The translations under genes were made by a program, and so were the position numbers. The notes below the pieces were generated by a model. The model made no database searches and was not told the DNA's origin. It was given only the letters and a program-made list of their open reading frames with translations. From positions 70,852,994 to 70,916,993 of the forward strand of contig CM042013.1 of assembly GCA_023525715.1 (NCBI GenBank): 64,000 nucleotides of DNA. The letters run 5' to 3'. Positions 22,093 through 31,737 of this stretch are shown here, piece after piece. The first letter of the stretch is position 1. Each line of letters opens with the position of its first letter. Source of the DNA: Cichorium intybus (lineage: Eukaryota; Streptophyta; Magnoliopsida; Asterales; Asteraceae).

Positions 22093-23069
22093 TGACAACA
22101 CCTAGTAATATCAAGTATTTTAGTCATTGTTGAGCCCTATTCTTAGTGGTTTTATATCATATATGCTGTGATATTCTCACTTTTTGTGTCAGTGCTTGTT
22201 TGGAAAGAAAATATGTAAACAGGGGTTAAATGCGTACAAAATGGAAGAAGTTTGGAGATAAAGCCAAAAAGAGTCGAATTCATACGCGCGCCGTGGAGAT
22301 GCACAAGGGCGTGACGCGCTGAGTCACAGATGAGACGGTGAGAATAATTCAAATGCCGATAAAACAGGGATAAACCCGCACCCGCGCCGCGGATTCTATA
22401 TACGCGCCACGCGGCCGCTTATTTCCAAAACTATAAATAGAGGCTTCTAGGTCGAAATCAGTACCAAAGGAACGACCCACAATGTGGATACAAGGCTTCT
22501 TTGACTCCAAGACTCGGTTTTCACTCACCATTCGTGGTATTTATGTTTTCTCATTTAATTTTCATATAGTTTAGTTGTTTTAGTAGTTTAGCTTGGTGTT
22601 ATTGGGTGTGACAACCATTAGCATTAGGTTAAAGTTTCTATATTTTTTTATGTTTACTGTTTTGGATGTTTTGGATCTGAGTTTTATACAAGTTAATCAT
22701 TCGGTTATGTTTAATTGCTCTTTTTACCATTTTAATGCTTTGAATGAGTTTGGATGTTTGATTGTTTTGGCTTGATCTTTATTGCTTCTGTTTCTAAATT
22801 GCATTTCCGATTTCAGTAAGTAATTAGATTAAGTTTTGGTTTTGATTCTAGTTTAAGTTTATGCTTGGATTTGGAATTGTTGGATTTTATGCTCTTGGAT
22901 TGTTTTGGTAAAAGTGGAGATTAGATCCTCATTGTAGCATGACACTACAATTGGTAATCTGTTGCCTACCTTGACCACGTAACTCCTGTGGATCGACCCT
23001 GACTACCACTGTACTAGTGAGAGTGAGGTATTTTACTATTTTTGACCGCACGACGACCTAGACGTGTCA
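22093..23069 (+). repeat. 3' LTR of element 1
   Basis: 977 bp, TGACAAC...GTGTCA, aligned end to end with the 5' LTR. Followed by TSD GTTAG (23070-23074). Several palindrome CGs are changed to TG/CA (for example the first palindrome at 22287). Confidence 0.9.
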
Positions 23070-23762
23070 GTTAGCATCGTTATCTCTATGAGATAGCGCC
23101 GCTATCATCAGATAAAGTTGTAATCCCAGTTTGACTTGAAATTCAAAATGCGAAGAACCGGGAATAAGCAAAGTTAGCGACGCTATCTCCCATAGATAGC
23201 GACGTTATCTCCAAGTTTTTCAACTATAAAAATCGGACCCTAGCACGACGTTTTGGGCATCCTGCGGCATCACGAGGAGATCCAAAGGCTTGTTTTTCAT
23301 TTCTTTTCATTTGATAGTTTGGTTAGGCAATTCGTTTTCATAGTTTTGTATCAACTCGGTATCGAGGTATTCTGCATTCAGGAATTTCTTCAATTACTAG
23401 ACGTTGAGTTATAGACTCAGGAGGAATCATTCGACTCTTATAGTTCTTTCGGTTTGGTTAAGATTAGTTGGTTTAGTTTTGAACGATTGTTCGGTTTTCG
23501 ATTTTAATAAAGGAACTGTTTTGGTTCATGTTGTTCTCGATCTATGATTTTTTGTTTTGCAATTGGTTTTATTGAGTTTTGGTTTGTTTTGCAATCGATT
23601 TTAATAAAGGAATTGTCCCGCTATAGAGTGACACTATAGTCGGGTATTTATTGACACAAAGTGTCAACCACGAACTCCTTGGTTCGACCCTTACTTACCA
23701 TTGCTAATAGAGTAGTGAGGTTTTTCACTTATTATTTACCGCGTCAACGAATGCGCACGTCA

Positions 23763-24288
23763 AATTTTGGTGTCATTGCCAGGAAATTGTGCGATTGACA
23801 CATTTTGTCAATTTTAAGTTTTCTTTTTGTTATTTATTTCAAAGTTTTAAGTTTTCAATATTTGTTATATGTACGTTCTCAAATGGACGATTACATGTAC
23901 ACAAGTCTATATATGTGCTGGGAGTACGGAAGCCCGATCTATGACCATTATTAGAATGATTCATACAATGAGTCATTCAATGATAATGGGTTTTGGATTG
24001 AAGATCTGACTCAATACAAAGACTACGGAGAAGAATATTTGGCAATGACCAAGAACTAGACGATCGTGCAACGCAAAATTGGATCAGTTATTGGACATGC
24101 TAACTGAAACCTTCGACATGGAAGAAAGCAACGCCAATGCATTTTTGGTGATGGGGGATCGTCTGGAACAGTTAGTGGAGAAATTGAACCAACAACAATC
24201 AAGCAACTTCTCGACAAATGACGAGGTAAGTGTCAATAATACTATGTATGAACCTAAGTTTGTGAATGAGGATTATACACATTGGGAT
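23763..24288 (+). mobile_element. Start of element A internal region
   Basis: A degenerate PBS (23768-23785) is followed by ATG 23883 and the Tyr-rich N-terminus seen in element 1 and B, interrupted by stops near 23954 and 24058. It ends abruptly where LTR B begins; the matching point in element B is near 25638, inside the acidic ORF. Confidence 0.7.
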
Positions 24289-25124
24289 TGATAACGCGCT
24301 TTTATATTGCATATTTTACGTGTTACTAGATTGTGTTTGAGTTGTTTTATCTTTATAAAATGACTATTTACGCTCACTTTTGCTGTAAGTTGCTTGTATA
24401 GGAAAAACACTTAAAATGCAGGGTTTAAAGTGGAAATTGGAACAAGATAATGCTTGAAATGGAAGAGATAAGGATGCAGAAGGAGATAAAGACACTATAT
24501 TTTAAGGATAGCGCCGCTATCTCTTAAGGATAGTGCCGCTATCAGCAGATTAAGGTGTTATCTTGTCAAATATTCAAATTTCAAACGCGAGGAACGGGGA
24601 AGACCAGGAGATAGCGACCTCCATATATAGCGACGCTTTCTCAAGATTTCTCAACTATAAATACCAGCTCCTAGCTCATTTCTATTCTTTTTCAGTTTCC
24701 ATTCAATAGTTTTGGTTAGATAAATTGGTTTCTTAGTTTTATATCAACTCGTTGTAGAGGTATTCTGCATTTAGGAATCTCTTCGATTACTAGACGTTGG
24801 GTTTAGATCTCAGGAGCAATCATTCGACTCCTGTAGTTCTTGTTTTGTGGTTTGCTAGTGATAGTAGTTTTGAACGATAGTTTTGGGTTTGAGTTTGAAT
24901 AAAGAAAGTCTTTTCTGTTCTGGATCAGCAATCAGATCCGTGTTTGATTTGATATTTGAGTTTTGTTTTGATTTCAAGTGTTAGTAATCTTTCCTGCTTT
25001 AGAGTGAAACTATAGTCAGGAGTTTATCGATACAAACGGCCAACCAAGAACTTCTTGGTTTGACCCTTGCATACCCTATCTAGTGGACAGGAAGGTTTTA
25101 TTATTATTTTTACCGCATCAACGA
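24289..25124 (+). repeat. LTR B
   Basis: Starts TGATAACGCGC like LTR A and keeps the palindromes (24507-24521, 24529-24543, 24626-24640), a TATA box CTATAAATA (24655) and the downstream R-like region. Compared with A, about 22 bp spanning the LTR end and the PBS start are deleted near 25124. Confidence 0.8.
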
Positions 25125-27170
25125 CTGCCGTTGTCGGGGAGTTGTTCGCTTGACACATTGTGTCAACTTGATTATAATATTTGTTTTATTTTAAGTCTTT
25201 GTGCATGTACATTCTCAAAATGGACGATTACATGTACACGAATCAATATCTATGTTGTGAGTACGGAAGCCCGGTTTATGATCATTACGAGAGTGATTCA
25301 TAAATGAGTCATTCAATGATAATGGGTTATGGACCGAGGATCTGACTCAATATGAGGATTATGAGGAGTCATATTATGTAGATGACCAAGAACTAGATGA
25401 TTCGTGGAATGCGAAATTGGATCAGGTCTTGGATCTTCTGATAGTAACCTTCAACAGGGAGGAAAACAACGCCAAGGCACTTTCAGCAATAACAGATCGT
25501 TTGGAATAACTGGAGGAGCAACTGAATCAGCAATCAAACTCACCAGATACTGAGGTGAGTAATTTTTGTGTCGATACCACTGTGTATGAACGCATATCAC
25601 CTGAACCTCAATGTGTGATGGAGGATTATACACCTTGGAATAACCAAGAGACCGATGATACTGTCGAAACATTTGTTAGAGAGGGGGCAGTAGACGACAA
25701 TACCACCCCTTACTCAGTAATTTTTGAAAGTTATGAAAAGCCAGCCCTGGTGAAGAGCAATTTTAAATTGTCACCGGACATCATCAGTCGCTCATCCTTC
25801 GTATCAATCCTCACCTGGGATGATGATGAAGAAGATGTTGTCGATGTGGTGTTCGAGAAAAATGAACAAGGTCTGATGTCCACTCATGATCCGCCAATGA
25901 GTGAAAAATTGCATATAATTAACAAGATCGATGAGAATATCCAAGAGCATACCAAAATTATGCTCTTCGATACCATCAGATTGGAGAAACTCTTCTTGTG
26001 TTGCATGGTGAAAACACTAGATAGAAGCAGGACTCAACACACGAAGAGACACGTACAATCCAGTAGGCATTATGCAGGACAAGCTTGGGTGCCAGCAATT
26101 GATGTGCTCCACATCAAGTAGGCATTAAGGAAGAGACACTAAAGGAAGGACCAAGCTTGGATGTTCAAAACAACCTTCAAGCGTTCACATGGAGTAGTCG
26201 GAAGACATCAGTTAGGAGTCAATAAAAAGACCAGTATACCATTTCACCTAGGGAAACTTGAAGATTACTGCTTCCCGAAAGGAAACTTGATGTTTTGATT
26301 TTTCGATAAGTATTTTAGTCTTATTATTGTTATTTTGCAGAAATATCACTATTTGTTAATCATGACGAAGCACGATGTGTTACAGCTCAAGTGTGGGGTG
26401 GTACAGGAGGCTACGGAGTGTATAAAGAAAGTCGAAATGGCAATCAGACAAGATAGCGCCGCTATCTTTTAGGATATAGCAACGCTATCTCCAGATAAAT
26501 GCTTTTTACCCTTTTTCCTTCTCATTATGCACGTCGGTAAACCCACACACACTACCACCGGTATCGACAAACACACACACACACCGCCGGTTTTTGATTC
26601 TTTTTGTGCAATTCTTTGTGTCAATCGACATTCAAATCCATTTGTACATACTTCGACCTTCTACTCATGATTAAATATGCAAAATCTTAGTCAAATCATA
26701 GAAGTTTGGTCCAATTTAGGGTTTTCGGCCAAACCTGAGGGGTTTGCCCCAAGGACGGTTTTTCCAGGTTGTTTTCCTGAAATTAAACAAAGGATAGGTA
26801 TAATCGGACATCTGTGGTTGTTTTTGATGCGTCACTTTGAGGAAAACAGGAAAAAATCCGGTTGGGTGTTCGAAGATAGCGACGTTATCTTTGGATAGAT
26901 AGTGACGTTATCTATGATAGCACCCCTTTGTTCCTAGATAGCAAAGCTATCTCCCCTCGGGACCAAAATTGCAAAGTTTTTCTTAGTTTTCCACTATGTT
27001 TGCACTTGTGTTCAATTTTGCAGATGGCCTCGAGGAGAACTTGCCCTGCCATTCCACTGACGGACTTGCCTTAGCACCTATTTTTGTAATTTCCAGAGAA
27101 TGACGTGGACACACCGAATTACCAGAGGTGTTTTACCCTTTGAATACCCAATATCTCTTATATCCCCTGT
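25125..27170 (+). mobile_element. Element B internal region, 3'-truncated
   Basis: It opens with the partial PBS TGCCGTTGTCGGGGA (25126-25140). A broken acidic ORF follows (ATG 25220, stop after one-base loss near 25300, long frame 25555-26121). Then come AAGTGTGGGG (26389), palindromes (26452-26466, 26475-26489), a second palindrome set (26875-26889, 26898-26912, 26937-26951), and TTTTGCAG directly before an ORF1-like ATG at 27024. That ORF stops after about 15 codons and fades out by 27170. No 3' LTR is visible. Confidence 0.7.
25555..26121 (+). pseudogene. Acidic ORF of element B
   Basis: A 188-codon open stretch, homologous to the C-terminal two-thirds of the acidic ORF of element 1. Shared blocks are YTPWNNQET, SRSSFVSI..WDDDEEDVVDVVF, STHDP.M..KL..IN.IDE and the LHIK ending. 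Upstream in-frame stops separate it from its N-terminus. Unknown function. Confidence 0.5.
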
Positions 27171-28950
27171 ACCAGGAAAATAATCCCCAAATCTGTGGAC
27201 ACTAATAGCCATGACTCTTATCAGTAGTGTAAAATATAACTCCAAAATTTTGTAATATTCTAATGCTATTAAGCCTTTTTTTTAGCACAAGTACGTGAAT
27301 CATCACTTTTATAAATTGATACCACAACCTCAATGGCATTGTACTACACCAAAAGCTCAAGGAACAACCCCTCTCATGCAAAAAGACCTGTCATAAATCA
27401 TTGAAATATACCAAGCTCTAAAAAACGGGTGAAAAGGTCGTCCAAGGTGGCAAGCATCTTCTTTGTTGCTGCATCTGAATGCCAAAATTGGAATGAGTTG
27501 TGGAGAATTGTTGGTGGTTAAAGAAGTTCAAAGGAAATATGAAATCATACATGATTGTTCACCGTAGACAACATATTCACCGTCAGTTGTTTTCCATGCC
27601 TCAAGCAATATAAGATTTTCTTTGGTTAGTGCCCCTGTATATAAGCCATTAACATAAAAACTCAGAGTACAATTCAACATCTTCTTATATTGAAGCAAAT
27701 TTAAAATATTAAAAACTTACAATATGCATGGAAGTTCATTAAACCAAAAGAGAGTTTCATTAGTAATTTAATATACAAAGTTAGATTTCAACAATAAATG
27801 TGTTCCTTACAGATCTAAAAAAGAGGTATACATGTTCATTAGCCTCATCATCTGGGTCTCTGTTTCAATGTCAAATAAAGGATATGCGTTCATAACTGCA
27901 AAATACAATAACAATTCCAGAAATCGATTCAAATATGTAGGAAAGAAAAATTATGAAGCAGTTAGGCATAATGATAGCAAGAACATTGCATTTCCATCTA
28001 CAATAACTTACCAAAAAAAAACATTTCAAAAGAACATACACACAAATACACCTATGAAGACGCAAATAGATATAAACACATCTACACGGAGAGGTATACC
28101 TACAAATCTGTGACTTGTGGCATTTACAGAATAAAAAAATCAAAAATCCATTTTATCGAATGGGGAAAAACCTGCAACATGAAAATAAATAATCAATACT
28201 AATAAACAGGGGGTTGAGAAACACAAACTAAAGAACCTATTGAGATAGCAACCGATAAAATGAATAAAGACACTAAACGTAGCTTTAGAAGAATGAGACA
28301 AAAAGCTTACAAGGATATAAGTGAAATCCCCTCAGAAAAAGGGGTGAAGGTGAAGCAGAATATGAAGTTTTCTTTTGCAGCCTTTCCTTTGTACTTGCCG
28401 GAACCCTAGAATGTTCGGACGTCGACTTTGTTGGAGCTCTGAGAACACCGTCTGCACATTGTTGGATGAACCAGAACAAAGAGAAAGGAGTTTATCATCT
28501 AGAATCACAACCCAATAACAGAAAAATGAAGGGAATAAGATCATGAAATTTTTTTACCTGTAGAGAAGAGAAACAGAAGAATAGGGTTTGAGATCGATGA
28601 GTAAATCAAGGAGATATGCATGTCAATTAGAGATGGATTTCTCTGAAATCGTTGGCATGTTTGAAATGACAGCAAGGTAAAAGTTGGATTACTCCGAAAT
28701 CGTCTACACATTCTTATTGCATCGATATAGCTTTCAAATTTCAAAATGGAATGCGCCGAGATTTAGGGAATCGGGCAAAATTAGGGTATAATTTTAGAAA
28801 CGGTTTTGGAGATTAGATTTAGGGAATCGGGCAAAATTAGGGTATAATTTTAGACAGGAATGAACTACAGGATTTTTTAGAGCATTACACGTGGCAAAAT
28901 AAGTCTAGAAAAATGCCATGTGTCATTTATATGACTCTTTTATTATAGGA
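27171..28950. other. Non-coding region with a possible exon-like piece on -
   Basis: No complete gene. On - there is an exon-like segment at 28451-28311 (acceptor ATGTGCAG, donor GTAAGC) that stays open as part of a 64-codon frame but matches no family I know. A 38-bp sequence is tandemly repeated at about 28762-28799 and 28816-28853 (GATTTAGGGAATCGGGCAAA). Confidence 0.35.
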
Positions 28951-28952
<2 letters not shown>

Positions 28953-29030
<78 letters not shown>

Positions 29031-29053
29031 CAAACCAACAATATAATAATAAC

Positions 29054-29122
<69 letters not shown>

Positions 29123-29155
29123 TATGTTATTATTATATTGTTGGTTTGATTTTTT
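28953..29155. repeat. TA-rich long palindrome
   Basis: Arms AAATCAAACCAACAATATAA (about 29026-29057) and its inverse (about 29120-29153) flank a (TA)n core, with a further (TA)n on the left. A foldback, MITE-like structure. Confidence 0.7.
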
Positions 29156-30190
29156 AGTTTTTTAGTTTTCTTTTTTAATCAAGTGTTTTTTTTTATTGTT
29201 TTTTAGTTTTTAGTTTCCTAGTTCCCCCTTTTCATTTGTTTTTGTTCTAAAAACACTTTTTTGATTTTCTTAATTGTTGGATTAAAATTGTTTCTAATCG
29301 CATATTTTTGTTATTAACGACATGATAAGTTTCATTAAACCAACTAAGACCATCGCATGATTCAATCTACCTTTTTCAAATGCATAGTATTTTTATAAAG
29401 GGTATTGGTAAAAAAAAACAATGATGTGAAATGTGTGTGTAAAAGTTAACATACATAATACATACCCACACCTATAGAGGAGGTTTATTTAAGATCACCT
29501 TTATATAAATTAATATTATATATTTATATTAAAAGATTTAATTTACTAGAAAGATAAATGGATATGATAGTCATTAATATTGTGTATTAAACGTGGGTTA
29601 GGGACGGTTTTGTAGAATCTAAATTTTTAAGAGCTCTGAAATTAAAATGTGAACTTTTAACATGTTGTTTGGTTGAAATATTTGAATTATTGTGGTGAAT
29701 GATAAAAATGTCCATTTTAACCTTTTGTATTATTTTCTACTAAATTAAATGTGAAGGCGTTGGGGACATGGGATAAAGGTGAGGTAGGTAGGGGTGGAGT
29801 GGGGTAGGGTGGGTGGGTAGGTAAGAATGGGGTAGGGCAGAGGTAGGGATGGGTGGGTTGGTGGGTTGGTAAGGTAGGGGTGGTGTGGGGGCGGGGTAGG
29901 GTGTAGTGGGTGAGTGCGGTGTGGTGGGTGTGGGTGTAGGTTGCTCTTAAATTTTTTAGACATGGTTCTATCTCTTAACTTTTAAGAAACTGACGATAAA
30001 TTAAGAAGTTTTTAATCAAATGATATCAAACATATTGAATTTGAAATTTTTTACATTTTCAATTAAAAAGCTATGAAGCAGTGTCTTAATTAAATAAGTT
30101 ATTAAAAATATATCAAGCTGAATGTACCAAGTATCATTTTTTTAATATGATTCTCGAATATTACAAATCATTACATATATCTCAAATATC
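29156..30190. other. Non-coding AT-rich region with a G/T-rich strand
   Basis: No gene. 29752-29945 is a G-rich run of GGGTAGGTGGG-like words with strong strand asymmetry. Reading frames through it on - are Pro/His repeats and not credible as proteins. Confidence 0.5.
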
Positions 30191-30195
30191 TTTAT

Positions 30196-30593
30196 CGTTA
30201 GGAAATAGACCTAAATCTATAGCCTATTGCCCAGGAATAATAACGAGAATATAAATGCGGAAATATAAACACAAAGTAACGACACAGAGATTTACGTGGT
30301 TTGGTCCAAGATGACCTACGTCCACGGGCAGGAGAGAGTATTCTTTATTCCAGAGCTAAATACAGGTGTTACAGAGCATACCTAGATTGCTAGTAAATCG
30401 GCCTCCTCTGACTAATGACTTCCTATTTTGACCACACTAAACCCTAATGACCAGCCTTTATATTTATAGGCTTTACATGAAACCCTAGCCGTACCCTAGC
30501 AGTTCACGGCCCACGCGACGCGGACACTTAATGGGCCGCTGCGCGCGTGTTTATAATTCATACGGGTTTTAATTCCCAATTCACTATTTAACA
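30196..30593 (-). repeat. Copia 3' LTR (398 bp)
   Basis: On - it starts TGTTAAATAG at 30593, directly preceded by the purine tract AAGGTGGAGAT, and ends CCTAACG at 30196 (expected ...CTAACA, so the last base has mutated). Confidence 0.8.
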
Positions 30594-30688
30594 ATCTCCA
30601 CCTTGAATTGCGAATTCAACATATCTCCACCTCGCTCTAGAAACCAAAAAACTTCCTCTCATCTCCTGCCAGCTTGCCCCGTAGGGAC

Positions 30689-31324
30689 TTACCTCCTGCG
30701 AACATCAACCAAGTTCAAGCATAGCTCGAACTTCTCCTTGGGTAACGACTTTGTCAACATATCTGCCGGATTCACCTTGGTATCGATGTTCAAGATTGAG
30801 AACTTGTCTTCTTCAACTATGTCACGAATGAAATTTAACCGGATATCAATATGCTTTGTCTTTTTATGATAAACCGGATTTCTTGCTAGACAAAAAGCAC
30901 TTTCACTATCACAGTTCAAGACAGGCTTCTCCACCTTCAACCCCAGACTCTCCACCAAACCATGTAGCCAGATACACTCCTTTATACCTTCGGTCATTGA
31001 CATGTATTCCGCTTCAGTTGTAGACAAGACAACTGTAGATTGTAAAGTTGACTTCCAACTGACTACACATCCAAACAAAGTGAAAATATAACACGTGAGC
31101 GATCTCCTTTTCACCAAGTCGCCACCATAGTTTGAGTCTGCATATCCCACCAAGTTACTATGAGTATTACCACCATAAATCAAACAAACATCCTTAGTCC
31201 CCTTCAAGTATCGCAGGATCCACTTGACCGCTTCCCAGTGAGCTTTCCCAGGATTACTCATAAACCTACTAACCACACTAACTGCATGTGCTAAATCAGG
31301 TCTACTACAGACCATAGCATACAT
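30689..31324 (-). pseudogene. Copia RT end and RNase H
   Basis: 211 codons open. SRPDLAHAVSVVSRFM and the LRYLKGT block are the RT connection. YADSNYGGD, LSTTEAEYM and the NPADMLTK block are RNase H motifs. The frame ends at about the normal copia C-terminus. The upstream part of RT, with the catalytic Asp pair, is missing at 31345. Confidence 0.85.
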
Positions 31325-31389
31325 AAGGCTTCCAACTGCACTTGAGTAGTAATGATAAGACAGAGTTTAGGGGAACAATGGCGATTTAT

Positions 31390-31737
31390 CAATCCTTAGA
31401 GAGTAGTAATGATAAGACATAGTTGTGGCATAGAAGGTTGGGACATATGAGTGAGAAGGGTATGTCAATTCTGAGTAAACAGGGGGTGTTTGGTGGTGAG
31501 CTAACGGGAAAACTCAAGTTTTGTGATGCTTGTGTCAAAGGCAAGCAACGCTGGGTGAAGTTTAGTTCTGGTAAACACACAAGTAATGAAATCCTGGAGT
31601 ACATTCACTCAGATTTGTGGGGTCCCTCTCCGGTCGAGTCTCATAAAGGTCATCGATACTTTGTGACTTTCACTGATGACTACTCAAGGAAGGTTTGGAT
31701 ATATTTTCTGAAGATTAAAGACGAAGTGTTTGGGAAG
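31390..31737 (+). pseudogene. Copia GAG-pre-integrase and integrase N-part (inverted segment)
   Basis: WHRRLGHMSEKGM and the CDACVKGKQ zinc region, then the integrase core start HSDLWGPSPV and FTDDYSRKVW. A TAG just upstream of the WHRRLGH motif interrupts the frame. The reading frame stops at the solo-LTR insertion and resumes at 34592. Confidence 0.85.

Larger units (their letters stand above)
16911..23069 (+). mobile_element. Complete non-autonomous Athila-like LTR retrotransposon (element 1)
   Basis: It has two direct LTRs (16911-17889 and 22093-23069), 5-bp TSD GTTAG, a tRNA-Asp-type PBS right after the 5' LTR, and a CAAGTGTGGGG purine tract right before the 3' LTR. The internal region lacks gag, protease, RT, RNase H and integrase. 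Instead it carries an acidic ORF (18012-19100) and an Athila ORF1-like gene (19975-21071). Its LTRs match the LTR of element C at 58614-59619, which retains pol. Element 1 is therefore likely mobilised in trans by that family. The two LTRs differ at roughly 30 positions by eye, many at CG sites. Confidence 0.9.
16648..23762 (+). mobile_element. LTR A (Athila-like), split by element 1
   Basis: It starts TGATAACGCGC at 16648, runs to 16910, resumes at 23075 after the TSD copy, and ends GCACGTCA at 23762, for about 951 bp in total. A degenerate tRNA-Asp-type primer binding site follows at 23768. LTR B (24289) is a homologous copy that confirms the start and the internal structure. It holds palindromes (16862-16877, 23092-23106, 23173-23187, 23195-23209) and a TATA box CTATAAAAA at 23224. 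The 5 bp before it (CTAAC) may be its TSD; the partner is not in the window. Confidence 0.8.

Noticed and set aside
24284..24288. TSD GGGAT for element B
   Set aside because: The right-hand copy is not in the window because element B has no visible 3' LTR, so it cannot be verified.
29745..29963. Pro/His-rich 72-codon frame on -
   Set aside because: Product of the G-rich strand-asymmetric tract; no start context or homology visible.
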